From contig NZ_JACVAM010000004.1 in assembly GCF_014851865.1 (NCBI RefSeq), positions 1 to 64,000 of the forward strand: a DNA stretch of 64,000 bases, written 5' to 3'. Source of the stretch: Pseudomonas sp. PDM16. GTDB lineage: Bacteria; Pseudomonadota; Gammaproteobacteria; Pseudomonadales; Pseudomonadaceae. The notes beneath the pieces were generated by a model. The model ran no database searches. It saw only the letters and a program-made list of their open reading frames with translations, and had not been told where the DNA came from. Position 1 is the stretch's first letter, and every line of letters starts with the position of its first letter. Positions 42,752-52,592 of the stretch are shown piece after piece. A program made the position numbers and the translations under genes.

Positions 42752-44742
42752 GTGTCGTGCAACCGACTCCACGTATCGCGCTTACCTGGTTACTGGTAGC
42801 ACAGGTCCTGGTAATACTTCCGCATCTGTTGCATCTGCCTATCTGGATCGCCGCGTTGTGGATGCTCTGTGCCGGTTGGCGGGTGCAGGTGTTTCGCATG
42901 CGGGCGCGCTACCCGTCGCGGCTGGTGCGCATAGGTTTGCTGCTGGCCGCCGCGGGCGCCGTGTTTTTCTCTCGCGGCACCCTGATCGGTGTCGAGGGTG
43001 GGGTGCTGTTACTGGTTGCTGTCTTTACCCTAAAACTGGTGGAACTGCGTAGCCGGCGCGATGCGCTGGTGGTGATATTCCTGGGCTTCTTCGTGGTGGT
43101 GACCAGCTATCTGTTCGACGATGGGCTGTTGTCGGCGCTCTACAGCCTGTTGCCCGTGACGGCGCTTCTGGCTGCCCTGATCGGCATGCAACAGAGCGAC
43201 TTTGCCGAGCGGCCGGCTGCTACGGTCAAGCAGGCGGCCACAATGATGCTGCAGGCCGTGCCGATGATGCTGTTGCTGTTTCTGTTCTTCCCGCGCATGG
43301 AGCCGCTGTGGAGCTTGCCGAACCCGAAGAAGGGCGTGACCGGTCTTTCTGAGAGCATGAGCCCGGCAGATGTGGCGGAGCTGGCGCAGTCAACGGCGCT
43401 GGCCTTTCGCGCCAGTTTCGATGGTGAAGCCCCGGCGCAGCGCGACTTGTATTGGCGGGCGCTCACTCTGGAACATTTCGACGGCCGGCGCTGGTCGCAG
43501 TCGTGGGGAGGGCAACTGGGTGTCAGGCCGCGCTGGGCTGCTCGTGGAGAAGCAGTGAGCTATGAAGTTGTTGTGCAACCGAGCGGCAGACCTTGGTTGT
43601 TCGTGCTGGATGTGGGGCAGGTTAGCGACGCCAATGCGGTTCAGATGAGTGATTTTCGCCAGCAGGCCAGACGTCCGCTGACTCAAAATTGGCTCTATAA
43701 AGCGCAGTCCTGGCCGCAAGCGCTACGTGAGCCGGTCGGCCTTCCACCGGTTGTGCGCCGCAATACCTTGCAGCTTCCCGAGCAGGGTAATCCTCAGACC
43801 AGAGCTTGGGCGGCCGGGCTCAGGCAGACGCATCCTAACGATGAGTCCTTGGTTGGCGCGGTACTGGAGCATTTCAGCCGCGAACCTTTCAGCTATTCCC
43901 TGCGCCCGCCAGTGATGGGGGACGATAGTGTCGATGAGTTTCTGTTTTCTAGCCGCAAGGGCTTCTGCGCGCATTATGCAGGAGCCACGGCCTTTACTTT
44001 GCGCGCTGCCGGAATACCTGCACGCGTGGTAGCGGGGTATCAGGGGGGAGAATACAGCTCTGTAGGCAACTACTTTTCGGTTCGCCAACTTGACGCCCAT
44101 GCCTGGGTTGAGTACTGGGTGGAGGGGCGGGGTTGGGTGAGCATTGATCCTACTTTCCAGGTTGCGCCTACGCGAATCGAGCGGGGCGCACAGGATGCTT
44201 TCGCTGCTGACGATGGCTTTTTGCAGGACTCGCCGTTCTCGCCCCTGCGGTACCGCAACCTGGGGTGGGTCAATGATCTGAGAATTGCCTGGGAGAATAT
44301 CAACTACAACTGGCAGCGTTGGGTGCTGGGTTACCGGAGTGAGCAGCAGCTGAGCCTGCTGCAAAGTTGGTTCGGCAAGCTGGATTGGCAACGCATGGCC
44401 ATCGTGATGGTCGGCGGCGGCGGCCTTATGCTGGGGCTGCTGGCTCTATGGCTGTTCGAACCTTGGCGACGTGTGGGCGATCCGCAGCAGAAGCTGTTGC
44501 GTCGCTACGAGACGCTGCTCGCTCGCCATGGTGTGCAGCGCAGCAAGGGCGAGGGAATACGAGCCTTTTCCGAGCGAGCCATGGCGCTGATGCCGCTTCA
44601 GGCTCGGGCGATAGCCGAGTTCGCCCAGGCATTCGAGGCTCAGCGCTATGGTAGCCAGGAGCCGGCGCCTGGGGTCCTGCGTGATCTGCTAAGGCGCTTG
44701 CGCCGTGAATTGCCCTGGCGGGCTCGGCGAGAGGAGGGATAG
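42748..44742 (+). CDS. tgpA: Membrane transglutaminase-like protein TgpA
   Basis: 664 residues. The N-terminal DUF3488 part has about six membrane helices (residues 10-180). A periplasmic transglutaminase core follows with the catalytic cysteine in FSSRKGFCAHYAGA near 405, the histidine in DAHAWVEYWVEGRGW near 448 and the aspartate in SIDPTF near 465. One more helix lies near 555 and a cytoplasmic DUF4129-like tail closes the protein. TgpA is essential for growth in P. aeruginosa, where it acts at the cell envelope. Overlaps the DUF58 gene by four bases. Confidence 0.94.
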   Translation: MSVVQPTPRIALTWLLVAQVLVILPHLLHLPIWIAALWMLCAGWRVQVFRMRARYPSRLVRIGLLLAAAGAVFFSRGTLIGVEGGVLLLVAVFTLKLVELRSRRDALVVIFLGFFVVVTSYLFDDGLLSALYSLLPVTALLAALIGMQQSDFAERPAATVKQAATMMLQAVPMMLLLFLFFPRMEPLWSLPNPKKGVTGLSESMSPADVAELAQSTALAFRASFDGEAPAQRDLYWRALTLEHFDGRRWSQSWGGQLGVRPRWAARGEAVSYEVVVQPSGRPWLFVLDVGQVSDANAVQMSDFRQQARRPLTQNWLYKAQSWPQALREPVGLPPVVRRNTLQLPEQGNPQTRAWAAGLRQTHPNDESLVGAVLEHFSREPFSYSLRPPVMGDDSVDEFLFSSRKGFCAHYAGATAFTLRAAGIPARVVAGYQGGEYSSVGNYFSVRQLDAHAWVEYWVEGRGWVSIDPTFQVAPTRIERGAQDAFAADDGFLQDSPFSPLRYRNLGWVNDLRIAWENINYNWQRWVLGYRSEQQLSLLQSWFGKLDWQRMAIVMVGGGGLMLGLLALWLFEPWRRVGDPQQKLLRRYETLLARHGVQRSKGEGIRAFSERAMALMPLQARAIAEFAQAFEAQRYGSQEPAPGVLRDLLRRLRRELPWRARREEG

Positions 44743-44743
44743 G

Positions 44744-45523
44744 GTGGCCGGATTCAGGTGTGAGTTGTGTGAGCGGATCATCGAGTTGCAGGTGAAACTG
44801 TATGCCTGCAGCGCCAGGTTGCAGATGCAGACCGATGACGAGGCTTTGCATGATCTGCGCATTGCCTTACGCCGTCTGCGTAGCCTTCTGCGCCCGCTGC
44901 GCAAGCAGGAGCTTTGTATGGCGCTCGAGAAAGCGGCATCGGCAGTTGGTGATGCGAGCGGGCCGTTGCGAGATCTGGAGGTGCTGGCCGGGGAGTTGGA
45001 GCGGCGTGGCCAGCCTCAGGCCGCCAAGATTCGACGCATGCAATTGGAGGGAGGGCGTTCTCGCCTGTTGGATGGCATACCGATGTTGAAACTGGGCATC
45101 CTGCTCGATGAGTGGCCGGAGGATCAGCGACGTGCGCTCTGTGACGGCGAATGGCGGGTACGCGGCCGGGATGTCGGCAGGTATATGCGTAGGCAGCGCC
45201 AGGAACTGGCCGAAGCGCTGCGTGACTCCTCCCATGATCGCCACAGGTTGCGACTGTTGATCAAGCGGATTCGCTACTGTGCTGAGGCCTGGCCACAGCG
45301 GGTCCAGCTGAGTGGTGCTGAGCTGAAGGCGTTGCGTAAGGTGCAGAGTGCCCTTGGTGACTGGCACGACCATTGGCAGTGGCTGCAACGCGCCTTGATA
45401 GAGCCGGATCTGGCACCCTGTGTCGCCGCTTGGCGCGACCGCCTGGCGCAGGCTGAGCAGGATGCTGATCAGGCACTCTCGGAACTGCTCGAATACTATC
45501 CGCTGGAGCAGCGCCCCTTCTGA
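44744..45523 (+). CDS. CHAD-domain protein
   Basis: 259 residues from a GTG start preceded by GAGGAGGG and placed two bases after the tgpA stop. The conserved CHAD histidines are visible in ALHDLRIALRRLRSLLRPLRK near 37-57, with SHDRHRLRLLIKRIRYCAEAWP near 170 and LGDWHDHWQW near 205. CHAD domains bind inorganic polyphosphate with basic, histidine-rich surfaces. Its tight linkage to moxR-DUF58-tgpA suggests a shared envelope or phosphate/stress function, which is inference. Confidence 0.88.
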   Translation: MAGFRCELCERIIELQVKLYACSARLQMQTDDEALHDLRIALRRLRSLLRPLRKQELCMALEKAASAVGDASGPLRDLEVLAGELERRGQPQAAKIRRMQLEGGRSRLLDGIPMLKLGILLDEWPEDQRRALCDGEWRVRGRDVGRYMRRQRQELAEALRDSSHDRHRLRLLIKRIRYCAEAWPQRVQLSGAELKALRKVQSALGDWHDHWQWLQRALIEPDLAPCVAAWRDRLAQAEQDADQALSELLEYYPLEQRPF

Positions 45524-45617
45524 ATGGGCGCCGATATCGCCGCTGAATTGGCCGGCAGGTCTCTCCCGTCATGTCGCACTTTTCTCTAAGCTTTAGCTTG
45601 CATACAGGAGACAGTGC

Positions 45618-46415
45618 ATGACCTTTGCCGAATTGATTCACGCGGTACACACACATCCGCAGCATGTTGTCGTTCCCGGTCTGTGGGGGCAGGGCCGCGC
45701 CACCTTCGGTGGTCTCGTGGCCGCCATGGTGTTCGAGGCCATGCGTCTGAAGGTGCCGGCCGGTCGGCCGGTGCGCTCGCTTTCAGTTACCTTTGTCGGC
45801 CCCATGCTGATGGGGGAGCCGGTGGCCTTCGATGTTGAGGTATTGCGCGAGGGCAAATCGGTCAGCCAACTGGTTGGCCGGGCTGTGCAGAACGGCGCCG
45901 TGGTCGCTCTGGTTCAAGGCAGCTTCGGGGCGGGGCGCGACTCCTCGGTGCGTATCGGTGCCGACCCTGCTCCGGCCATGCCTGCGGCTGAACAGTGCCA
46001 GGAGCTGCCTTATGTGAGTGGCGTGACTCCGGAGTTCACCCGCTTTCTGGCCATGCGTTGGGGCGAGGGCGGCATGCCCTTCAGTAATAATCCCTCGCGG
46101 TACATGGGGGGCTGGGTGCGTCTGCGGAGCGATGTCAGCCATGACAAGGTGACTGAGGCCCATCTGCTTGCACTTGTCGATGCCTGGCCGCCGGCAGTGC
46201 TTTCGCACCTGAGCAAGCCGGCACCGGGCAGCTCGCTGACGTGGACCATCGAGTTCGTCCATCCGATCCCCAGCCTTACTACCCATGACTGGTGCCTGTA
46301 TCGCGCTGAAATCGAACATGCCGCCGATGGTTACGGCCATATCGCGGCGCGTCTATGGACTCCGGATGGCCAACTGCTCGCCTTGAGCCGGCAGACGACG
46401 ACCGTTTTCGACTAG
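45618..46415 (+). CDS. Acyl-CoA thioesterase-like protein (double hotdog)
   Basis: 265 residues. The N-terminal half shows a hotdog fold with [22 protein letters not shown] near 22 and [28 protein letters not shown] near 57; the second half has [14 protein letters not shown] near 205 and [33 protein letters not shown]. This matches TesB-like acyl-CoA thioesterases, which hydrolyse acyl-CoA to free acid and CoA. It ends in a CTAG that also holds the stop codon of the convergent tatD gene. Confidence 0.85.
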   Translation: MTFAELIHAVHTHPQHVVVPGLWGQGRATFGGLVAAMVFEAMRLKVPAGRPVRSLSVTFVGPMLMGEPVAFDVEVLREGKSVSQLVGRAVQNGAVVALVQGSFGAGRDSSVRIGADPAPAMPAAEQCQELPYVSGVTPEFTRFLAMRWGEGGMPFSNNPSRYMGGWVRLRSDVSHDKVTEAHLLALVDAWPPAVLSHLSKPAPGSSLTWTIEFVHPIPSLTTHDWCLYRAEIEHAADGYGHIAARLWTPDGQLLALSRQTTTVFD

Positions 46416-47218
46416 TCGATTTCCGGCAGGGCGAAGAAGGCGCGAGCAGTGGCGGTGGTATGGGTAGCCAACTGCTCGCTGGTCTCGCCCCGGTGCATGG
46501 CTACCTGATGCAGCACCTCGGTCAGGTAGGCTGGTTCGTTGTGCCCACTCTTCGGCTTCGGGCGCAGGGTGCGTGGCAGCAGATAGGGAGCATCGCTCTC
46601 CAGCATCAGACGACCCGCCGGGATATCCCGCACCAGCGGATGTAAATGGGTTCCCCGTCGCTCGTCGCAGATCCAGCCGGTGATGCCGATGTGAAGGTCC
46701 AGATCAAGATATCCGTACAGGCTGGTCTTGTCGCCAGTGAAGCAGTGCACCACAGCCGCCGGCAGTTGGTCGCGGAACTCTCGCAGTATGGCTCCGAGGC
46801 GCTCCCCGGCATCACGTTCGTGCAGGAACACCGGCAGCCCTGTTTCGACCGCCAGGGCTAACTGCTCCTCAAGTACCTTTTCCTGCTGAGGGCGAGGTGA
46901 CAGATCCCTGTTGAAGTCGAGCCCGCATTCTCCCACCGCACGCACCGATGCCTCGGCTAGTAGAGCTCTCAGGTGGCGTGCACTGTCGGCACTCCATTGG
47001 CTGGCCTCGTGAGGATGTACCCCGGCGGTACTGAAAAGCGATTTCCCGCTCTCATCCAGCTCGCCACACAGGGCCAGCGCACGATCGCTATCCTCCAGGC
47101 TGGTCCCCGTCAGTAGCAATTGGCAGATACCTGCGGCTCTCGCTCTGGCGAGTACGGCATCACGCTCTCGAAAGAGGCTTGGATGGGTCAGATTGACGCC
47201 GATGTCGATGAGTTGCAT
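46412..47218 (-). CDS. tatD: TatD-family metal-dependent hydrolase/DNase
   Basis: 268 residues. Metal ligands of the amidohydrolase fold are visible: a start [13 protein letters not shown] (the usual HxH is changed to N-L-T-H), TAGVHPHEA near 64, [10 protein letters not shown] near 93, FLHERDA near 130, VVHCFTG near 153 and ESDAPYL near 205. The N-terminal motif NLTH also occurs in E. coli TatD, so this is TatD proper rather than YcfH. It is a 3'-5' exonuclease in E. coli. The start at 47218 replaces a longer ORF and fits the family N-terminus. Confidence 0.92.
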   Translation of the reverse strand: MQLIDIGVNLTHPSLFRERDAVLARARAAGICQLLLTGTSLEDSDRALALCGELDESGKSLFSTAGVHPHEASQWSADSARHLRALLAEASVRAVGECGLDFNRDLSPRPQQEKVLEEQLALAVETGLPVFLHERDAGERLGAILREFRDQLPAAVVHCFTGDKTSLYGYLDLDLHIGITGWICDERRGTHLHPLVRDIPAGRLMLESDAPYLLPRTLRPKPKSGHNEPAYLTEVLHQVAMHRGETSEQLATHTTATARAFFALPEID

Positions 47219-47433
47219 GGTGCTACCTCGCAAACCGGGACGGGCAGGATAACAGAGCCGGTGTTTTGATAAAAAATACTTAAATTACAGGCGGTTATTT
47301 ATGATTTTTAATGCCTCTTGTCAGTTCTGTCTGGCAGCCTGAGAGCTGTTGTGCCAACCTCCGCGACCTTTGTATGCAGGCCATCCGTCGTTTCGGCTCT
47401 TTTGAGCGGGCGATGGCTTGCTGGAGGGTATCG

Positions 47434-48861
47434 ATGACACGGACGTTACTGCTTCTACTCTGTTTGCTGATGACATTCCCGGCCCAGGCGCGGCTGAGTG
47501 GGCTTGGTGGCAACCTGCCGCCTACCATCAAACACCGTGACTTGGCCGAGATTCGAAAGAGTGGCGAACTGCGAGTGCTGGTCAATCAGAGCCGGAACAG
47601 TTCTGGGCAGATCCGGGGACAGGCCATAGGTGTCGAGTACCAGAGGCTGAGGGCATTCGACCAGTTCCTCAATCGTGGCTCCGGTGATGGTCACGAGCTG
47701 CGTCTAAAAATCATCCCCAAGCCCAAGGACCAACTGATAGCCGCCTTGCAGAAGGGCGAGGGGGATCTGGTGGCCCCAGGAGAGCTACTGGATGCCCACC
47801 CTGGCCTCGGCATCAGCGCCAGTGTTCCTGCTCGGAGCAATGTGGTGCTGGTCGTGGTGGGTAATCGGAAGAACAGAAATTTCAAACGCTTGGAGGAGAT
47901 GTCCGGGCGTACCCTGACGTTGCCGGTGGGCAGCGCCGTAAGTGATGCGTTGCGCGAGATCAATCAGAAGCTGCACCGGGATGGCAGGCCGCCCATAGCG
48001 GTTGAGTGGGCGGATTCGAGCCTGGCGGTAGAGGATGTACTAGAGATGGTGCAGGCGGGCATCTATCCATGGACCGCCGTCGAACTGCCGATCGCCGAGC
48101 GTTGGCAGAAGGTGATGCCCGGGCTGCGCATCGATCGCCATCTCGTGGTGGGCAAAAAAGGGGATATGAGCTGGTTTGTGCGCAGCGACTCGCCGATGCT
48201 GCGAGCCAGGATCGATCGATTTTTCGCCGACTATCGGGTACCTGCCGATCAGGATTCTGCCTTTCAGCGTTTCTACCGGCGCTCCTACAAGGTGCGCAAT
48301 CCGATGTCCACCATGGATCGCCAGCGTCTGGAGAAAGTTCGTAGCGTGCTGCAGAAGCACGGCGAAGCACAAGGCGTGGATTGGCTGCACCTGGCTGCTG
48401 TGGCGTACAAGGAGTCGACCCTCAATCCGGCCGCCCGGGGTGCCTCCGGGGCTACCGGCCTGATGCAGATCACCCCTGCGGCGGCTCGCAGCGTAGGGGT
48501 CGGCAGTATTCAAGGGCTGGAAGGCAACGTGCATGCGGCCTCTCTCTATATGGCGCGTTTGCGCCGGGAGTTCTTCGCCAGCAAGCAGATTGAAGAGTCG
48601 GAGAGAATGGCCTTCGTCCTCGCGGCCTACAACCTTGGCCCCCAGAGGGTGCAAAGCCTGCGGGCGGAGGCGAGGCGGCGAGGGTTGAACCCCAATCGCT
48701 GGTTTTTCCAGGTCGAGCGAGTGGCCATGGAGCAACTCGGTATGGGAGCCGTCAGTTACGTGAACAGCGTGAACAAGTACTTCCTGGCCTATGACCGGGA
48801 GCGGCTCCGGCTCGATCCTCGTTCACAAAAACTCAGTGCCAATAAATTATCTAAAAATTAG
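47434..48861 (+). CDS. mltF: MltF-like membrane-bound lytic transglycosylase
   Basis: 475 residues with an N-terminal signal peptide (LLLLLCLLMTFPAQA). The first part (about 30-270) is a periplasmic solute-binding domain (GELRVLVNQSRNSSGQIRGQAIGVEYQRLRAF). The second (about 300-460) is a transglycosylase domain with the catalytic glutamate in HLAAVAYKESTLNPAARGASGATGLMQITP and the NLGPQRV tail motif. No lipobox is seen, so the protein is secreted or only loosely attached. MltF enzymes cleave peptidoglycan and are controlled by their solute-binding domain. Confidence 0.88.
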   Translation: MTRTLLLLLCLLMTFPAQARLSGLGGNLPPTIKHRDLAEIRKSGELRVLVNQSRNSSGQIRGQAIGVEYQRLRAFDQFLNRGSGDGHELRLKIIPKPKDQLIAALQKGEGDLVAPGELLDAHPGLGISASVPARSNVVLVVVGNRKNRNFKRLEEMSGRTLTLPVGSAVSDALREINQKLHRDGRPPIAVEWADSSLAVEDVLEMVQAGIYPWTAVELPIAERWQKVMPGLRIDRHLVVGKKGDMSWFVRSDSPMLRARIDRFFADYRVPADQDSAFQRFYRRSYKVRNPMSTMDRQRLEKVRSVLQKHGEAQGVDWLHLAAVAYKESTLNPAARGASGATGLMQITPAAARSVGVGSIQGLEGNVHAASLYMARLRREFFASKQIEESERMAFVLAAYNLGPQRVQSLRAEARRRGLNPNRWFFQVERVAMEQLGMGAVSYVNSVNKYFLAYDRERLRLDPRSQKLSANKLSKN

Positions 48862-48955
48862 ATTTTAATTGTCGCTAATTTGCGCTTTTTGTATCTAATT
48901 ATTCGAATAAGATGTGCCTCACTTAACTGAACTTCAACACAAGGAACTGGCACAC

Positions 48956-49390
48956 ATGAACAAGCTGATCAACACCCTGATGCCCACTCGCGCTGGCTAC
49001 GGTATTACCCTGCTGCGCGTAATCGCTGGTCTGACTTTCGCCGCTCATGGTTCCCAGAAGCTGTTCGGCTGGTTCGGTGGGTACGGACTGGAGGGAGTAG
49101 GGCAGTGGATGGAGAGCATAGGTATCACCCCGGGCTACCTGATGGCGGCACTGGCGGGTAGTGCGGAGTTCTTCGGCGGCCTGGCCCTGGTTATCGGGCT
49201 GCTGGTGCGCCCGGCGGCGGCTGTACTGGTGTTCACCATGGTTATCGCTGCGGCAACGGTACACTGGGCCAATGGCTTCTTCATCACCAACAACGGATTC
49301 GAGTACGCGATGATTCTGGGAGTGATCGGAGCGGTGTTGGTTGTCGAGGGTGCAGGCCGACTCTCTGCTGATCGGGCCATCGCTCGCTGA
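48956..49390 (+). CDS. DoxX-family membrane protein
   Basis: 144 residues with four membrane helices. Typical segments are LLRVIAGLTFAAHGSQKLFGWFGGYGLEGVGQW near 20-50 and EFFGGLALVIGLLVRPAAAVLVFTMVIAAATVHW near 75-108. DoxX proteins are small inner-membrane proteins linked in other bacteria to redox or thiol stress; no specific function can be given. The ATG follows CAAGGAACTGGCACAC. A bidirectional terminator follows. Confidence 0.88.
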   Translation: MNKLINTLMPTRAGYGITLLRVIAGLTFAAHGSQKLFGWFGGYGLEGVGQWMESIGITPGYLMAALAGSAEFFGGLALVIGLLVRPAAAVLVFTMVIAAATVHWANGFFITNNGFEYAMILGVIGAVLVVEGAGRLSADRAIAR

Positions 49391-49400
49391 TCCGCCTCGC

Positions 49401-49439
49401 AAAAGAAAAAGCCCCGCCTAGTGCGGGGCTTTTTCTTTT
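49401..49439. terminator. Bidirectional Rho-independent terminator
   Basis: AAAAGAAAAAGCCCCGC-CTAGT-GCGGGGCTTTTTCTTTT: a GC-rich stem with A and T tracts on both flanks, between the convergent doxX and ybiT genes. Works in both directions. Confidence 0.95.
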
Positions 49440-49452
49440 TGGGTCCCAGATT

Positions 49453-51039
49453 TCAGACGATCACGCCCTGGCTGCGCAGGTAGTCGTCGTAGCTACCACT
49501 GAAGTCGGTAACGCCGGTTTCCGACAGCTCGATGATGCGGGTCGCCAGGGAGCCGACGAACTCGCGGTCGTGGCTGACGAAGATCAGCGTGCCAGGGTAG
49601 TTCTCCAGCGCCAGGTTGAGCGCCTCAATGGATTCCATGTCGAGGTGGTTGGTCGGTTCGTCCATCACCAGCACGTTGGGTTTCTGACAGGCCAGCTTGC
49701 CGAACAGCATGCGGCCCTGCTCGCCACCGGAGAGAACCTTGACCGACTTCTGGATCTCGTCAGAGGAGAACAGCATGCGCCCCAGGGCTGCGCGGATGTT
49801 CTGTTCGCCAGTGGTCCACTGGCCCATCCATTCGAACAGGGTGTCGTCGGCCTCGAAATCGTGGGCGTGGTCCTGGGCGTAGTAACCAACTTCGGCGCTG
49901 TCGGTCCACTTCACGTTGCCGGTATCCGGGGTGAGTTCGCCCACGAGGGTGCGTAGCAGGGTGGTCTTGCCGATGCCGTTGGGGCCGATGATGGCTACGC
50001 GCTCGCCGGCTTCGATCTGGAAACCGAAATTCTTGAACAGCACCTTGTCGTCGAAGGCCTTGGACACCTTCTCGATGGTGACTGCCTGGCGGTGCAGCTT
50101 CTTGTTCTGGTCGAAGCGGATGAACGGGCTGACGCGGCTGGATGGCTTGACCTCTTCCAGCTGGATCTTGTCGATCTGCTTGGCGCGGCTGGTGGCCTGC
50201 TTGGCCTTGGAGGCGTTGGCCGAGAAGCGGCTGACGAAGGTCTGCAGCTCGGCGATCTGTGCCTTCTTCTTGGCGTTGTCGGACAGCAGGCGCTCGCGAG
50301 CCTGGGTCGAGGCGGTCATGTATTCGTCGTAGTTGCCCGGGAAGAGGCGCAGCTCGCCGTAGTCCAGGTCGGCCATGTGAGTGCAGACCGAGTTCAGGAA
50401 GTGACGGTCGTGGGAAATGATGATCATGGTGCTGTTGCGTTGCACCAAGATGTTTTCCAGCCAGCGGATGGTGTTGATGTCCAGGTGGTTGGTCGGCTCG
50501 TCGAGCAGTAGCACTTCCGGATCGGAGAACAGCGCTTGGGCCAGCAGCACGCGCAGCTTCCAGCCAGGAGCCACTTCGCTCATCGGACCGAAGTGCTGTT
50601 CCAGCGGGATGCCCAGGCCGAGCAGCAGCTCGCCGGCTCGGGATTCGGCGGTGTAGCCGTCCATCTCGGCGAACTCGCCCTCGAGCTCACCGACCTTCAT
50701 GCCGTCTTCTTCGCTCATCTCCGGCAGCGAGTAGATGCGGTCTCGCTCGGCCTTGACCTTCCACAGCTCCTCGTGCCCCATGATCACGGTGTCGATCACG
50801 GTGAATTCTTCGTAAGCGAACTGATCCTGACGCAGCTTGCCCAGGCGCACGTTCGGCTCCAGCATCACCTGGCCAGCGGAGGGTTCCAGATCACTGCCGA
50901 GGATCTTCATGAAGGTCGACTTGCCGCAGCCGTTGGCGCCGATCAGGCCGTAGCGGTTACCGCTGCCGAACTTGACGGAAACGTTCTCGAACAGCGGCTT
51001 GGCGCCGAACTGCATGGTGATATTTGCGGTGGAAATCAA
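49453..51039 (-). CDS. ybiT: ABC-F family ATPase YbiT
   Basis: 528 residues with two ABC ATPase domains and no membrane part. Walker A motifs are GANGCGKST near 35 and GPNGIGKTT near 350; DEPTNHLD occurs in both halves; the linker [12 protein letters not shown] follows a basic coiled coil ([20 protein letters not shown]). The sequence is closely similar to E. coli YbiT as I know it, which acts on ribosomes. The start codon appears to be TTG (TTG ATT TCC ACC). The prophage begins within about 35 bases of this start, so the natural promoter of the gene may have been separated from it. Confidence 0.93.
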   Translation of the reverse strand: MISTANITMQFGAKPLFENVSVKFGSGNRYGLIGANGCGKSTFMKILGSDLEPSAGQVMLEPNVRLGKLRQDQFAYEEFTVIDTVIMGHEELWKVKAERDRIYSLPEMSEEDGMKVGELEGEFAEMDGYTAESRAGELLLGLGIPLEQHFGPMSEVAPGWKLRVLLAQALFSDPEVLLLDEPTNHLDINTIRWLENILVQRNSTMIIISHDRHFLNSVCTHMADLDYGELRLFPGNYDEYMTASTQARERLLSDNAKKKAQIAELQTFVSRFSANASKAKQATSRAKQIDKIQLEEVKPSSRVSPFIRFDQNKKLHRQAVTIEKVSKAFDDKVLFKNFGFQIEAGERVAIIGPNGIGKTTLLRTLVGELTPDTGNVKWTDSAEVGYYAQDHAHDFEADDTLFEWMGQWTTGEQNIRAALGRMLFSSDEIQKSVKVLSGGEQGRMLFGKLACQKPNVLVMDEPTNHLDMESIEALNLALENYPGTLIFVSHDREFVGSLATRIIELSETGVTDFSGSYDDYLRSQGVIV

Positions 51040-51073
51040 GAGGCTCTATCTCGCGGGTTTCAGAGGGTTGCGT

Positions 51074-52255
51074 TTATGCCTGGGGCACTTTTGGGGCAAA
51101 AGTTAGTTTTTCCATCTCTGCCCAGTCGCTCGCGCCATCGAGCCATCGTGCGTATCGAGTCAGCAGAATCTGAATCGAATGGCCGAGCTGCTTTGCGATG
51201 AATGCGGGCATCATGCCGGCCATCAGGCACATCGTTGCGTAAGTGTGGCGCGCATTGTACGGGGGCCGGTAACGAATACCCAGCGCCTTTAGGGTTGGCC
51301 GCCACTGATGGTGCAGGTCACTCGTCTGCTGAATGAACTCCGCGCCTTTGCTCGGGGGGAAGCAGTAGGGGAACTCGGTCACTCTGCCTTTCCCCTTAGC
51401 GCGCCGCTCTACATAGGCCTTGGCGACCTGCAGAGCATGAATCGAGCGGTCATTGAGCAGCACGTAGCGATTCTTTTTGGTCTTGGTCCGCTCCACCACT
51501 TGCTTCTTCGCGACCGTCCGACAGGCGTGCACCATCCGCTTCTCGAAGTTGACCTCCTCCCAGCGCAGCGCCGTGATTTCTCCAAGGCGCATACCGGAGT
51601 AGAAGGCGAATTCGAAGAAGGCGGCGTAGATCTGGCTCGGCCAATGCTCCGTGGCGTATAGCTTCTCAATGATCAGATCGGCTTCCGCCAGGGTGAATGG
51701 GTCGACCTTGGCGTCCGTACGCTCTGGGATGTCCAGGCCCTCCATGGGATTCTCCGTGATCAGCTTGTCGGCGACCGCCGAGTCCATGATGGTGCTCAGC
51801 TTCGACATGGCATTGGCTTTCACGCCGTCGGAGGTCCAAGGGATCCGCACCACCAACTCGCGCATGAAGGCCGGTGACATGGCATGCAGGGGTGTCGTCG
51901 CCAGGTATGGCATCCACCAGACATTCAGCGTCGACTTGTAGTTGTCGCGGGTGCCCTCCGTGATCGATCGACTATCGAGCCAGACCTGTGCAAAAGGACC
52001 GAAGGCACGGGACACGCTGTAAGCAGCGTTGGGGGAGGTAGGGAAGAGCTCGGCGTACTTCTGTTCATTGAACACGCCGAGCCTGATCATCTGGGCTACC
52101 TGATCACGTAGACGGGCGGCAGCTGCGATGCCCGCTTGCGTGGTGGGATAGGTGAGGGTTTCGGAGCAGCGCTTACCGTTCCATTTGAAGCGGACGCGGA
52201 GGGTGTCGCCCCGCAGTTCAACGCCTCGGGGGAGGCCCACAGGCTTTCTTGCCAC
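51074..52255 (-). CDS. int: Tyrosine integrase
   Basis: 393 residues with a GTG start. Catalytic residues are visible: the arginine in FYSGMRLGEITALRWEEV near 215, the lysine region after KNRYVLLNDR near 263, HxxR-like YNARHTYATM near 335, a histidine in QLGHSIQILLTRYARWLDG and the tyrosine in it near 365. An Arm-type DNA-binding N-terminus (LPRGVELRGDTLRVRFKWNGKR) is present. It mediates integration and excision of the prophage. Its first 53 codons overlap the 3' end of the excisionase-like gene in another frame. Confidence 0.95.
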   Translation of the reverse strand: MARKPVGLPRGVELRGDTLRVRFKWNGKRCSETLTYPTTQAGIAAAARLRDQVAQMIRLGVFNEQKYAELFPTSPNAAYSVSRAFGPFAQVWLDSRSITEGTRDNYKSTLNVWWMPYLATTPLHAMSPAFMRELVVRIPWTSDGVKANAMSKLSTIMDSAVADKLITENPMEGLDIPERTDAKVDPFTLAEADLIIEKLYATEHWPSQIYAAFFEFAFYSGMRLGEITALRWEEVNFEKRMVHACRTVAKKQVVERTKTKKNRYVLLNDRSIHALQVAKAYVERRAKGKGRVTEFPYCFPPSKGAEFIQQTSDLHHQWRPTLKALGIRYRPPYNARHTYATMCLMAGMMPAFIAKQLGHSIQILLTRYARWLDGASDWAEMEKLTFAPKVPQA

Positions 52256-52431
52256 TCGTCGTATCTCCTGACGCTATACCAAATACGGCTGCCGACCTTT
52301 TTCCACACGCTCGCGGGGATCTGCCCGCGGGCGCGCCTGGCCTCCAGCGCTCTGGGGGTAATGCCGAGGCGCGCGGCCATTTGTTTCTCTGTCACCTTGT
52401 CCGGCGGCTGCACGATCTCTGCTGCAGACAT
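52096..52431 (-). CDS. xis: Excisionase-like DNA-binding protein
   Basis: 111 residues. The N-terminal 60 residues form a winged-helix/MerR-like DNA-binding domain (TEKQMAARLGITPRALEARRARGQIPASVWKKVGSRIWYSVRRYDEW), as in phage excisionases or AlpA-like proteins. The basic, proline-rich tail (about 75-111) comes from the frame shared with the integrase start. GGAGGT lies before the ATG. Position next to int supports Xis as identity. Confidence 0.8.
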   Translation of the reverse strand: MSAAEIVQPPDKVTEKQMAARLGITPRALEARRARGQIPASVWKKVGSRIWYSVRRYDEWQESLWASPEALNCGATPSASASNGTVSAAPKPSPIPPRKRASQLPPVYVIR

Positions 52432-52592
52432 AGGGCTACCTCCGCCGGCATCGGCCGGCTGTGAATGATGTTTGCGATGGGGTGAGACTGCGAGGCCCGT
52501 TTAGGGCCCTGCAGGTGGAGCGGGCGTTGTGCACCGTAGGCAGGTGCAGAGGCCAATGCGTGCGCCGGAGGTGCGGCAGTAGGTCGGGGCGT

